Of a stretch of DNA of 64,000 bases, positions 1-7,479 are shown in pieces; the first letter of the stretch is position 1; every line of letters begins with the position of its first letter. The notes beneath the pieces are model-generated. The model saw only the letters and a list, made by a program, of their open reading frames with translations, was not told the DNA's origin and ran no database searches. The translations under genes were made by a program, and so were the position numbers. The DNA is from Craterilacuibacter sp. RT1T (GTDB lineage Bacteria > Pseudomonadota > Gammaproteobacteria > Burkholderiales > Chromobacteriaceae): NCBI RefSeq assembly GCF_023502145.1, contig NZ_JAMFLI010000010.1, forward strand, positions 40,512 to 104,511, read 5' to 3'.

Positions 1-6
1 ATACAT
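1..6 (-). CDS. rplU: 50S ribosomal protein L21, first two codons only
   Basis: Read on the minus strand, the first six bases are ATG TAT (Met-Tyr), the usual beginning of L21. An AGGAG Shine-Dalgarno sequence lies 8 bases upstream (positions 15-19). The divergent arrangement rplU <- -> ispB is common in beta- and gammaproteobacteria, which is the main support. The rest of the gene lies outside the window, so the identification is an inference from context plus two codons. Confidence 0.55.
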
Positions 7-198
7 TCGAATAGCTCCTAATTCAAAATCTTCCGTACACGAAGCGTGCGAAAGAGCCGGGAATTCTACGCAAGTGCCTGAATCGTGTCAATTTTTTGCC
101 TGCCCCACCCTCACATGCACAGGGCATGGCGGGGCGTACGGCTTTTCTGTTAATATCATGCGCTCCTGGCCTTCGCACTCACACATCTAAAAATCATT

Positions 199-1167
199 GT
201 GTCCAACCTCCTCTACCGAACCCTGATCGCCGACGACATGCAGGCGGTTGACCGCGTTATCCGCGAGAGTCTGCACTCCGACGTTGCCCTGATCCGCCAG
301 ATGGCCGAATACATCATCGGCGCGGGGGGCAAACGCATGCGCCCGGCCCTGACCCTGCTGTCCGGCCTGGCCTGCGGCTACCGCGGCGAGCATCTGTACA
401 AGCTGGCGGCAATGATTGAATTCATCCATACCTCGACCCTGCTGCACGATGATGTGGTTGACGAGTCCGATATGCGCCGTGGCCGCGAAACCGCCAATGC
501 CCTGTTCGGCAATGCGGCCAGCGTACTGGTGGGTGACTTTTTATATACCCGCGCCTTTCAGATGATGGTCGGCAGCGGCAATATGCGCGTACTGGAAGTG
601 ATGGCCGAGGCCACCAATATCATCGCCGAGGGTGAAGTACTGCAGTTGCTGAATATCGGTGAAACCGACGTCAGCGAAGAACAGTACTTGCAGGTGATCC
701 GCTACAAGACCGCCAAGCTGTTTGAGGCGGCGGCACAAGTGGGCGCCATCATGGCAGGCGCCGACGAAGACAATATTGCGGCTCTCGCCGCCTACGGCAT
801 GCATCTGGGTACGGCATTCCAGATTATTGACGACGTGCTGGATTACAGCGGTGATGCAGCCACCATAGGCAAGAGCCTGGGTGACGATCTGGCCGAAGGC
901 AAACCGACGCTGCCGCTGATCTATACCATGCGCCATGGTAGCGCCGAAAGCGCAGCGCTGGTCCGCGATGCCATTGCCAATGCCAATCGCGACCGTTTCC
1001 CAGAAGTGCTGTCTGCGGTACAATGCTGCGGCGCGCTGGATTACGCCACCGCCGAAGCCGAACGCGCCGCCGATGCAGCCATTGCAGCGATTGCCGGCTT
1101 GCCCGAGTCGGACATCAAGGCAGCACTGGTCGATCTGGCTTATCAGGCGGTACGTCGCCAAGCCTGA
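199..1167 (+). CDS. ispB: Octaprenyl diphosphate synthase
   Basis: A 322-aa trans-polyprenyl diphosphate synthase that elongates farnesyl diphosphate with isopentenyl diphosphate to make the ubiquinone side chain. Both Asp-rich motifs are present: DDVVD at residues 84-88 and DDVLD at 211-215, along with the GGKRMRP substrate-binding segment near residue 43. Length and order of motifs fit the family. The start is GTG at 199; the next in-frame ATG (238) would remove conserved N-terminal helix residues. The 192 bp between this gene and rplU must hold both divergent promoters, but I see no convincing sigma-70 pair. A tRNA-Arg gene follows 11 bp downstream. Confidence 0.95.
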   Translation: MSNLLYRTLIADDMQAVDRVIRESLHSDVALIRQMAEYIIGAGGKRMRPALTLLSGLACGYRGEHLYKLAAMIEFIHTSTLLHDDVVDESDMRRGRETANALFGNAASVLVGDFLYTRAFQMMVGSGNMRVLEVMAEATNIIAEGEVLQLLNIGETDVSEEQYLQVIRYKTAKLFEAAAQVGAIMAGADEDNIAALAAYGMHLGTAFQIIDDVLDYSGDAATIGKSLGDDLAEGKPTLPLIYTMRHGSAESAALVRDAIANANRDRFPEVLSAVQCCGALDYATAEAERAADAAIAAIAGLPESDIKAALVDLAYQAVRRQA

Positions 1168-1178
1168 CACATGCCAAA

Positions 1179-1253
1179 GTCTCCGTAGTTAAATGGATAT
1201 AACGGCCCCCTCCTAAGGGGCAGTTGTGGGTTCGATTCCCGCCGGGGGCACCA
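1179..1253 (+). tRNA. tRNA-Arg (anticodon CCT), island integration site
   Basis: The sequence folds as a cloverleaf. The acceptor stem GTCTCCG pairs with CGGGGGC (with G-U pairs), the anticodon stem is GCCCC/GGGGC around loop CTCCTAA (anticodon CCT, codon AGG), and the T-loop TTCGATT is closed by GTGGG/CCCGC. CCA is encoded at 1251-1253. Its 3' end (from 1231) is duplicated at 19283 and, imperfectly, at 13575, so this is the attachment site of the adjacent island. The integrated copy rebuilds an intact tRNA. Confidence 0.93.
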
Positions 1254-1330
1254 ACAAGCAGTTCCACAAGGTTCCAAGAAGTTCACCCAACCCGCACAGC
1301 ACAAGGCTTTGCGGGTTTTTTGTTGTCCGT
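1231..1330 (+). repeat. attL: left direct repeat of the island
   Basis: About 100 bp covering the T-arm and acceptor end of tRNA-Arg, its spacer and its terminator recur at 19283-19380 with a few substitutions and indels (for example TTCGAT versus TTCGAC, and TTTGCGGG versus TTGCGGG). A tyrosine integrase gene lies within 500 bp. The duplication therefore marks the outer boundary of an integrated island of about 18 kb. The exact crossover point cannot be set from one genome. Confidence 0.88.
1289..1322 (+). terminator. tRNA-Arg terminator
   Basis: AACCCGCA pairs with TGCGGGTT around a 13-base loop and is followed by a T-run (TTTTTTGTTG). This is an intrinsic terminator for tRNA-Arg, duplicated at the right end of the island as part of the att repeat. 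Confidence 0.75.
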
Positions 1331-1367
1331 AACAGTGCGCTAACGTCCCATAGCAGCCGGCACTTTT

Positions 1368-1418
1368 TGGGGGTATATCTGGGGGTATCTGCTAAAGGCT
1401 AGAAAACTGATACCCCCA
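1368..1418. promoter_or_regulatory. Candidate integrase arm-type sites, left end
   Basis: The decamer TGGGGGTATA occurs at 1368-1377 and, two bases later, as TGGGGGTATC at 1380-1389; an inverted copy GATACCCCCA is at 1409-1418. Two more inverted copies lie at 1768-1777 and 1783-1792, the latter touching the integrase start codon. The same tandem arrangement, again with a 2-base gap, is at 13501-13522 near the right end of the first element. Repeated decamers flanking att cores and overlapping the integrase start are typical of arm-type integrase sites. The binding protein is inferred. Confidence 0.55.
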
Positions 1419-1530
1419 GATGGTAAAGTCTGGCCTTGTCATCGGCACCATTTGCAATTCATACACTAATAACAAAAGTGTATATATGCCATATAGATAT
1501 ACGGCGATGCCACGTCTATTTGCCACAGCA

Positions 1531-1685
1531 ACACAACAAACCACCCGTACGCCGAAAAACAGGCAGTGACAGCGGTGACGCAGTGACATTGTTGTTTTTA
1601 AAGGATTTTTAGGCAGTGACAAAATCGGGTGTCACTGCCTGACAGGCGGTGACAGGGCAAAAAACGGCAAAATCAGTGCCATTTT
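1531..1685. repeat. Left iteron block (inverted repeat, arm 1)
   Basis: This block of about 155 bp contains six copies of a GCRGTGACR-type iteron (around 1563, 1572, 1580, 1613, 1629 inverted, 1646) and an AT-rich spacer. Nearly the whole block recurs in inverted orientation at 12751-12903. P4-type alpha primases recognise repeated GGTGAACAGA-like iterons at ori and crr, so by analogy this could be a replication origin or crr site for the primase at 7476. That role is inferred. Confidence 0.7.
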
Positions 1686-1791
1686 GCGCGCACATAGAAA
1701 CCCGAAATGAAGCGCCCGGAATGCTAAGGCAGTCCAAAAACACGCGCCAACGCGCTTGCCCGGCAAAGATACCCCCAAAGGAGATACCCCC

Positions 1792-3030
1792 ATGCCACTG
1801 ACAGATAACGGCTGCAAAAATGCCATGCCAGACCCAGACGGCAAGATTCGCAAAATGTCGGATGCCTTGGGGCTTTCGCTTTGGGTCATGCCTACCGGGC
1901 GCAAATACTGGCGCATGAAGTACAGGCACTCGGGAAAAGAAAAATTGCTGGCTATTGGCGTGTACCCAGAAACCAGCCTAAAAGCGGCAAGAGAGAAGCG
2001 AGATGAAGCCCGCCTGCTGTTAGCAGAAGGAACCGACCCCGGAGCCAAGCGCAAAGAAGAAAAAATAACGGCCCGCATTGCTGCCGTTAATACCTTTGAG
2101 GCCATCGCCCGCGAATGGCACGATAAAGAAAGCCACGAATGGCACCCTGCACACGCGGCTAATGTCATTGCGGCGATGGAGCGGCATATTTTTCCGACCA
2201 TCGGGATGCGCCCAGTGTCAGAGATAAAGCCACTGGAACTACTGGAAGTGCTGCGACGGGTAGAGAGCGCCGGCAATATCGACACGATGAAGCGATTACG
2301 GCAACGCTGTTCCGGCGTATTTCGGCTAGCTATTTTGACCGGACGCTGTGACAGCGACCCCGCCGCCCCGCTAGTCGGGGCCCTCAAGACCCAGCAATCT
2401 GAGCCACGCAAGGCGCTAAAGCGTGAAGACATTCCCGAGTTTCTGGCCGCACTGGATCGGTATGACGGAACCCGGCAAACCAAACTCATGATGGAAATGA
2501 TGCTGCTAACCTTCACCCGAGTGGGTGAAATGGCCGCCGCTCGTTGGTCTGAAATTAACTTTGATGCGGCGCTATGGACCATCCCGCCCGAGCATCGCAA
2601 GCTGACAGAAAAGGCAAAGAAGACCGCGCCGCCGCACCTCGTCCCACTGGCCCCGCGTGCGCTGGAAGTATTGCGCGAGCTTTCCCAAATCAGCGGCAAC
2701 CGTGAGCACATTTTCCCCAACAGAAACGAACCATCCCGCCCCATGTCGCCAGAAACCTTGCGCCGCGCCTTGCACCGCATGGGCTACAAGGGGAAAGCGG
2801 ATATACACGGTTTCAGGTCTACCGCTTCAACCATATTGAACGAGAGCGGCTTTAATCCTGATGCAATAGAAAGGCAGCTTGCCCACGCTGAAAAAAACGA
2901 AGTCCGGGCCGTGTACAACCGCGCCGAATACATGGACGAACGCCGCGCAATGATGACATGGTGGGCGGCATATGTAGCCGCCCAAGGCGAAGGCGGCAAG
3001 GTGATACCGTTCCCACCTAGGGCGGCATAA
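1792..3030 (+). CDS. P4-type tyrosine integrase of element 1
   Basis: This tyrosine recombinase would integrate and excise the first element at tRNA-Arg. The N-terminal half resembles the DUF4102-type arm-binding domain of P4 integrases (GLSLWVMPTGRKYWRMKY). Catalytic residues visible are Arg243 (TFTRVGEM), His339/Arg342 (HGFR), His365 and Tyr375 (AVYNR). The start chosen is ATG 1792, not an upstream in-frame codon at 1756, because AAAGGAG lies 8 bases before it. The product is 412 aa, normal for the family. The candidate arm site GATACCCCCA overlaps the ribosome-binding region, which suggests autoregulation by integrase binding. A large antisense ORF over this gene is a shadow. Confidence 0.93.
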   Translation: MPLTDNGCKNAMPDPDGKIRKMSDALGLSLWVMPTGRKYWRMKYRHSGKEKLLAIGVYPETSLKAAREKRDEARLLLAEGTDPGAKRKEEKITARIAAVNTFEAIAREWHDKESHEWHPAHAANVIAAMERHIFPTIGMRPVSEIKPLELLEVLRRVESAGNIDTMKRLRQRCSGVFRLAILTGRCDSDPAAPLVGALKTQQSEPRKALKREDIPEFLAALDRYDGTRQTKLMMEMMLLTFTRVGEMAAARWSEINFDAALWTIPPEHRKLTEKAKKTAPPHLVPLAPRALEVLRELSQISGNREHIFPNRNEPSRPMSPETLRRALHRMGYKGKADIHGFRSTASTILNESGFNPDAIERQLAHAEKNEVRAVYNRAEYMDERRAMMTWWAAYVAAQGEGGKVIPFPPRAA

Positions 3031-3039
3031 AAGACCACA

Positions 3040-3375
3040 GCCAGATCACCAGCCAGTGCCACACACGCCCAGCACCGGCCACCGGCAAGCACCTTACCCT
3101 TGCCTGAGCCGGTGACACCGAAGGCCATGACCAGATCACCGACCAGTAATCCGCACACCCCAGCACCTACCACGCTGGGCATCGGCAAGCACCTTACCCA
3201 TGCCCGAGCGGGTGACGCCAAAGGCCACGACCGGATCACCAGTCAGTGCCCAAACGCCCCAGCGCCAGCCACCGGCAAGCGCACTGCCCATACCCGAGCC
3301 GGCGACACCAAAGGCTACGACCAGATCACCAGCCAGTGACCGCCACACGCCACGAAACCGGCCACACCTTGCCAG
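3040..3375. repeat. Tandem repeat array A, ~90-100 bp units
   Basis: About 3.5 degenerate units begin near 3042, 3130, 3229 and 3318. Each starts with ACCAGATCACCAGCCAGTG or a variant, continues through CACCGGCAAGC and CCCATGCCCGAGC, and ends in GGTGAC followed by AAGGCC. Related units form the larger array at 11957-12640. The units carry GGTGAC and GATCACC, resembling the iteron core nearby. There is no convincing gene: the open frames are low-complexity Pro/Thr/Ala reading of the repeat. Spacer and repeat sizes do not fit CRISPR. Confidence 0.75.
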
Positions 3376-3435
3376 CGTAAAAGCCCCCTATACCTGCAAG
3401 ACGTACCCCGCCACGAATTCCGCCGCGATAGGTGT

Positions 3436-3468
3436 AATCGCCTTAGCCTAACGGCGATTTGGTACAAT
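3436..3468 (+). promoter_or_regulatory. Palindromic operator with -10-like box
   Basis: A perfect 7-bp inverted repeat, AATCGCC (3436-3442) and GGCGATT (3453-3459), is followed at once by TACAAT (3463-3468), a good -10 match, about 7 bases before a structured leader. No strong -35 is visible. The palindrome would overlap the -35 region, so a repressor bound there would block transcription of the leader and probably the operon downstream. Confidence 0.4.
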
Positions 3469-3474
3469 TCTTTA

Positions 3475-3528
3475 GCCACCCCTAGCCCGACGGGGCGAAC
3501 GCGGGAAGCCTTCACTCGCTGGGGTGGC
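3475..3528 (+). ncRNA. Structured leader RNA, possible P4 CI-like regulator
   Basis: GCCACCCC (3475-3482) can pair perfectly with GGGGTGGC (3521-3528), enclosing a second hairpin CCCGACGGG and a GCGAACGCGGG segment. It starts where the preceding -10 box would place transcription initiation. In satellite phage P4 a short structured RNA (CI) made from the leader of the replication operon provides immunity by premature termination. Position and structure here suggest an analogous element. I did not recognise the primary sequence, so this is a structural guess. Confidence 0.35.
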
Positions 3529-3565
3529 CTTCTCCATGATGGCGTCACGTGAAGGCGTGATTTAG

Positions 3566-4444
3566 ATGAAAATAATCCTCCCAACAAGCAGGCCAGAATA
3601 TCTACCTGTTGCGCTATGGGAATGCTACTTGTCCGATGCACAGCATTCACAAGAACCGACGCTAACATATTGCCAACGGCTACTATTTGGGCCATATGCG
3701 CAAGAAATGTTCATGTCAATGCAATCCAAAAACGGCGGCATAGCCAAATTATGGACAAATAGTGAGTGGAAAGACTGGTTGCTATTTGCTTCGACTACAG
3801 CAACCCGTGTTGCAGAAAAAGACTATGCGGAAATCCTAAGTCGTAGAACTTTGGTATTGGATGCCATCAAAGATATGGCAGGCAATCTACTTTCCATGAT
3901 GGATGAAGCCATGGATTTGATGATGGCTGATGGAGTGGCCATGCCTGACCGTGCGGTGGGTATGGATAAAAACTCGCCACCTCAAGAAAGAGCTCTATTC
4001 AATGAGGTTAGAGAACTGCTACTTGATGTTCAGCATGAGCAAAACCTACCCAGAGCTGATTGGTTGAATCCTCTGGATCGGCGCTTATCCAGAGTCGCAA
4101 ACAATGAGCCTAGGCTACGCTATGTCGCAACATTTTTAGAGTGCGCCAAGGGGTGTAATGTCAAAGCCTCTGATCGTGTAATGGCTTATCAGTGCGCCGC
4201 ACTTTATGGGTTATCCAATCAATCGGGCGATGAGTTCGACAAACTATTGCAAAGCATTGCTAAGGCTAGGCGGCCACACGAAAAACGCATGAAAGGGCGA
4301 TCGTACTACTTGGTTTACTTTGGGCCACCAGAGAAAGGGCCGCCAATAAAACACTACGTGCCTTTCAGCGGTTATGCGGCATTTTCTTACTGGATGATTA
4401 ATTTCGTTAAGCGCAACAGGGGGAAGTCTGCGAGGCAAAAATAG
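3566..4444 (+). CDS. Hypothetical protein, 292 aa
   Basis: I do not recognise the family. The protein appears soluble, with no signal peptide or membrane segment, and is rich in helices. A basic C-terminus (NFVKRNRGKSARQK) follows a short segment with YYLVYFGPPEKGPP. Codon use is more AT-rich than the following operon, which suggests separate acquisition. It begins 37 bp after the structured leader with only a weak Shine-Dalgarno sequence, so it may be the first gene controlled by that leader. Its position between integrase and AlpA-type regulators is typical of a satellite accessory gene. Confidence 0.6.
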   Translation: MKIILPTSRPEYLPVALWECYLSDAQHSQEPTLTYCQRLLFGPYAQEMFMSMQSKNGGIAKLWTNSEWKDWLLFASTTATRVAEKDYAEILSRRTLVLDAIKDMAGNLLSMMDEAMDLMMADGVAMPDRAVGMDKNSPPQERALFNEVRELLLDVQHEQNLPRADWLNPLDRRLSRVANNEPRLRYVATFLECAKGCNVKASDRVMAYQCAALYGLSNQSGDEFDKLLQSIAKARRPHEKRMKGRSYYLVYFGPPEKGPPIKHYVPFSGYAAFSYWMINFVKRNRGKSARQK

Positions 4445-4577
4445 CAGGCCCCACTACCCCTAGTAGGGAAGCATTAAGAATTACACCGCTTTTTATCCAT
4501 CCCTTCTAAACAGTCACATGAATAAACATACGTCCTGCCGCACCGCTTGGTGCTGTAGCCCCTTCCACGGAGGACGT

Positions 4578-4787
4578 ATGCAAACACTAAAAGACAAATA
4601 TACCCGCCCTGAGGCTGCCGCCTACTTGGGCCTCTCGATTCACACCCTAAACGACTGGGCCTGCACTGGCCGCTATGGCCTGCGCTTTTACCGTATCGGG
4701 CGTAAGTGCGTTTACCTGAAATCTGATCTTGATGCCTTTATGGCAGCCCGTACCGCTGGCACCACGCGCACGGAGGCCGGGCAATGA
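4578..4787 (+). CDS. HTH excisionase-like DNA-binding protein
   Basis: A 69-aa protein with a MerR/excisionase-type winged helix: TRPEAAAYLGLSIHTLNDWA, then the wing RFYRIGRKCVYLKSDLDAFM. Such proteins act as recombination directionality factors or transcriptional regulators on integrative elements. The start at 4578 is preferred over an in-frame ATG at 4518, because GGAGGACGT ends directly at the ATG and the extra N-terminus (Cys-rich) matches no domain. It overlaps the next gene by 4 bp (ATGA) and so is the first gene of the tightly coupled operon running to 10845. Confidence 0.75.
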   Translation: MQTLKDKYTRPEAAAYLGLSIHTLNDWACTGRYGLRFYRIGRKCVYLKSDLDAFMAARTAGTTRTEAGQ

Positions 4788-4987
4788 CTCAAGCTGCTTT
4801 TTTTATGCGCCTGCCGGATGTGATGGCACGAACTGGCCTGTCAAAAACCACCATTTACGGGCTAATTAAAAGCGCCACGTTTCCGGCACCAGTCCCCCTT
4901 GGGGCGCGGGCCGTTGGCTGGGTATCCACCGAAATTGATGGCTGGATGGCTGACCGCCTGCAAGCTGCCGGGCGAAAGGTGGCGTGA
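4784..4987 (+). CDS. alpA: AlpA family transcriptional regulator
   Basis: A 67-aa AlpA-type protein (MRLPDVMARTGLSKTTIYGLIKSATFP followed by the wing with GWVSTEIDGWM). AlpA proteins of P4-like and CP4-57 elements activate excision and regulate element genes. It overlaps the HTH gene upstream by ATGA and its own TGA stop overlaps the next ATG. Two consecutive small HTH proteins suggest one acts as excisionase and the other as regulator; the sequence alone does not decide which. Confidence 0.8.
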   Translation: MTQAAFFMRLPDVMARTGLSKTTIYGLIKSATFPAPVPLGARAVGWVSTEIDGWMADRLQAAGRKVA

Positions 4988-5232
4988 TGGATTACCGTAT
5001 TTTTTATCAGCGCCCGACATGGAAACATAGCGGTTATTGCCCCGGTTGCGATCAACCCGCCCTGATTCATTGGAATATTGATGTGGGCCTGCGTGATGAT
5101 ATTAAAACGTCAGGTCGTCACCGTGGGGCAGGTGTGTGCCAGCACTGTCACCAGCGCGCCAATGAAGATGACCTTGCCGCTGCCGAACTAGCAAAAAAGG
5201 TATGGACGCATCAAGGAAGGATGGTCGCATGA
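4987..5232 (+). CDS. Small protein with two CxxC pairs
   Basis: An 81-aa protein with CPGC near residue 18 and CQHC near residue 54, spaced as a possible four-Cys zinc ribbon. The family is not recognised. The ATG at 4987 overlaps the alpA stop; a GTG at 4984 is also possible. Its 3' end overlaps the next gene by ATGA, so it is translationally coupled on both sides. A nucleic-acid-binding or structural zinc role is a guess from the Cys pairs. Confidence 0.6.
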   Translation: MDYRIFYQRPTWKHSGYCPGCDQPALIHWNIDVGLRDDIKTSGRHRGAGVCQHCHQRANEDDLAAAELAKKVWTHQGRMVA

Positions 5233-5474
5233 AGCACAAGCCAGAAAGCCAACGCCATCCCACACGACAACACCCCCGCCATCATTGCCCGATATGTGGC
5301 GAACTACGTCCCTTGCCTTGCAGCCTGACCCTTGCCATGCCGACCAGCGGCCACACGGTTGACGTGTGCGCCGTGTGCTTTGATGCCGCCCAAGCCAGCA
5401 CAGCTTACCGCACCAACGCCGGCCATCTCATTGCACAGCGCCAGCACCATGAAAGGGCGAGCCATGTCCATTGA
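5229..5474 (+). CDS. Small protein with two CxxC pairs, second copy type
   Basis: An 81-aa, His-rich protein with CPIC and CAVC pairs about 35 residues apart, again suggesting a bound zinc. I chose ATG 5229 (overlapping the previous stop) over 5202, which lies deep in the preceding gene. It differs in sequence from the neighbour at 4987 but has the same Cys layout, so they may be distant paralogues. The function is unknown. Confidence 0.55.
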   Translation: MKHKPESQRHPTRQHPRHHCPICGELRPLPCSLTLAMPTSGHTVDVCAVCFDAAQASTAYRTNAGHLIAQRQHHERASHVH

Positions 5475-5658
5475 CCAGACAAACCCCGCCCTGCAAAAGG
5501 AAACGGCCCCATGTGCGCAAACACATAGAGCCGACAAACGAAACTACCCGAGCCAAAAGAATATCATGTTTTTTCAAACTGTTGCCGGCATTTTGGCGTA
5601 TCGCCGCTGGCTACTGGGTATGGCTTTGGCGCTGATTACTGGGGAGGTCATGCCATGA
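5464..5658 (+). CDS. Small membrane-associated protein, 64 aa
   Basis: The ORF overlaps the previous gene by 11 bp and the next by 4 bp, consistent with the coupled operon. The first half is polar; the C-terminal third (from IMFFQTVAGILAY to MALALITGEVMP) is hydrophobic and could form one transmembrane helix. No family is recognised. Support is mainly its position and tight spacing, so confidence is modest. Confidence 0.45.
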   Translation: MSIDQTNPALQKETAPCAQTHRADKRNYPSQKNIMFFQTVAGILAYRRWLLGMALALITGEVMP

Positions 5659-6332
5659 CCAGAATCATCAAGGCCGAATTCAACGGCACAGCCATGCAAT
5701 TCAATGCCGATGGTTGGATCAATGCCACACTTGCTGCTGAAAAATACGGCAAACGTGTTGATCACTGGCTGGCAAATCAGGAAACCACCGAATACATTTC
5801 CGCACTTGGGGAGGCACTAAATACCCGGAATTCCGGTGATTTAATCTACACGCGAAAAGGTCGGAGCGGCGGAACATGGCTGCATCCCAAGCTGGCAGTT
5901 ATGTTTGCCCGCTGGCTGAATGTACGCTTCGCCATTTGGTGTGATGAACAAGTAGACACGCTGATCCGTGGCAATGCCGGCCCCGATAGTTGGCAGGCGG
6001 CCAGACATGATGCAGGGGCACGCTTCCGTGGCGTATGCGATCTGGTGAAGCTGGTACGTATGGCCGATGGCAAGGATGTGGCCCAGCACCACTACGCCAA
6101 CGAGGCACGGCTTATCAATTTGGCGCTCACTGGTAGCCTTGCCAAGGTAGACCGCAACGCCCTGAACAAACCCGAGCTGCGCTTACTGGAATTGGTAGAG
6201 GCACAGGACATGGTATTGCTGGGCCGTGGCGTGCCCTACGAAGAACGCAAGCGCACCCTGATGGTGTTTGCCAACGAACAACGCCAGCGTCTCGCCCTAC
6301 CGGCCAACGATACGGGAAGGGCTTCCGCATGA
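5655..6332 (+). CDS. KilA-N domain protein
   Basis: A 225-aa protein with an N-terminal KilA-N DNA-binding domain (about residues 1-110): WINATLAAEKYGKRVDHWL, then GRSGGTWLHPKLAVMFARWL and FAIWCDEQV. KilA-N proteins are common in phages and satellites and are thought to act as regulators or antirepressors. The C-terminal half is helical with no recognised catalytic motif. It overlaps both neighbours by ATGA-type junctions. Confidence 0.85.
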   Translation: MTRIIKAEFNGTAMQFNADGWINATLAAEKYGKRVDHWLANQETTEYISALGEALNTRNSGDLIYTRKGRSGGTWLHPKLAVMFARWLNVRFAIWCDEQVDTLIRGNAGPDSWQAARHDAGARFRGVCDLVKLVRMADGKDVAQHHYANEARLINLALTGSLAKVDRNALNKPELRLLELVEAQDMVLLGRGVPYEERKRTLMVFANEQRQRLALPANDTGRASA

Positions 6333-6790
6333 CAGCCTTGACCACGCGCCACGACATAGCACACAATGCCCCCGTACCGTTCAATAGCGGCACCGGGTTT
6401 GGAAGCCCGATCAACATGGCGGATACCCGCCACCCCGGCGGATTTTTTACGTCCGTACACCGCTACCCGTGCGCCAAGTTTATGGCGGGCCGTAGCGGGG
6501 GAGCCGCAAGGCTCGCCGGTTCCATGTTCCGGTCTTCCAACCCCGCTACGCGCCTGCCACCCCCGTTTGGAAGCGGACGGCAGGCCATCCAAATAAACAT
6601 GGAGGCCATCATGCCTAGTATCGCCTTGCGCGCATTCCGCGCCATCTTCCCGCTGTTCGCTTATCCCGTTGCCACCGTTGCCCATGAGGCCGAAGCCCGC
6701 GCACTGGCTGCGCTATTGGTTGCCCAAGGCAAACGCGCCACGATCCAGCGTGCCGAACAAGGCTTTACCGTGTCGGAGGTGGCCGCATGA
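6329..6790 (+). CDS. Hypothetical protein, 153 aa
   Basis: An unrecognised protein in the coupled operon, overlapping kilA-N and the next gene by 4 bp each. The N-terminal half is Gly/Pro/Arg-rich with FFTSVHRYPCAKFMAGR. The C-terminal half has HEAEARALAALLVAQGKRATIQ. The layout recalls Ash/Icd-like proteins encoded before P4-type primases, but I cannot confirm that. An alternative start at ATG 6611 would give only the compact C-terminal domain. Confidence 0.5.
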   Translation: MTALTTRHDIAHNAPVPFNSGTGFGSPINMADTRHPGGFFTSVHRYPCAKFMAGRSGGAARLAGSMFRSSNPATRLPPPFGSGRQAIQINMEAIMPSIALRAFRAIFPLFAYPVATVAHEAEARALAALLVAQGKRATIQRAEQGFTVSEVAA

Positions 6791-7149
6791 AAACCGATAT
6801 GCACACCGCTTCCAGCCTTCCATTGCTGGCTGAATATCACGCCACCCTGCAACAGCACACCGGCTTTTATGACGAACTGTCCATAGACGCCAAAAAGGCA
6901 TCACTCCTGGAGAGTCACGCCGGCATAGTGGCAGATGATTGCGCCGACACCATCGAACTGCTGGCACGGCTGGTGGAATTTCGGGACCCGCTTGCCGGTG
7001 ATGATAAGGAAATCATCGACCACATGGCCGGGGCACTTCGCCTTGTCGGGTCTGCGCTCAGGCTCGCCAATGATATGGAGCGCACAGCAGGCCAAGCCCG
7101 CCGGCTCCATGAAACAACAGCCCGCCAGCCGGCGCTGACCAAGGAATAA
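6787..7149 (+). CDS. Hypothetical protein, 120 aa
   Basis: A mainly helical, acidic protein with no membrane segment and no recognised domain (ADDCADTIELLARLVEFRDP, then GALRLVGSALRLANDMERT). The start overlaps the previous stop by ATGA. Three bases separate it from the next gene. It is conserved here as part of the pre-primase operon; the function is unknown. Confidence 0.55.
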   Translation: MKTDMHTASSLPLLAEYHATLQQHTGFYDELSIDAKKASLLESHAGIVADDCADTIELLARLVEFRDPLAGDDKEIIDHMAGALRLVGSALRLANDMERTAGQARRLHETTARQPALTKE

Positions 7150-7152
7150 ACC

Positions 7153-7479
7153 ATGCACAAAAACGAAATCGCCTTTACTGGCGAGGCCATCGGCTTGCCT
7201 GAAATCAGCCCAAACGCCCTGCAACTGGCTGAACGTGATGGTCTGATGGCCGCCCTGCGTATGTTGCACGTGATGCGCTGGCACTTGGAGGGGCACGAAT
7301 ACCAAGCCCACGGTCACAAAGCCGCCACGGCCTTTGCAGAGAGTTTTTTTAGCGTGTTCGAGACATGCCCGTCTGATACTTTGGCCAGTACAAAAGACCG
7401 ATCTATTGCTGCGCTGATTGCATCGCTGGTCGAGCACTGCCCCGCCATGATTGATGATTTGGAAAGGGGCATGGCATGA
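7153..7479 (+). CDS. Hypothetical protein, 108 aa
   Basis: A small helical protein of unknown family (AERDGLMAALRMLHVMRWHLEGHEYQ, cut here). The stop overlaps the primase start by ATGA, so the two are translationally coupled. It could modulate replication, but nothing in the sequence shows that directly. Confidence 0.55.
   Translation: MHKNEIAFTGEAIGLPEISPNALQLAERDGLMAALRMLHVMRWHLEGHEYQAHGHKAATAFAESFFSVFETCPSDTLASTKDRSIAALIASLVEHCPAMIDDLERGMA

Noticed and set aside
1632..2780. 382-aa minus-strand frame
   Set aside because: Antisense to the integrase, with Ser/Arg-rich shadow composition.
3040..3375. Possible CRISPR array
   Set aside because: Units are 88-99 bp and degenerate along the whole length, with no constant 28-37 bp repeat and unique spacers, and no cas genes.
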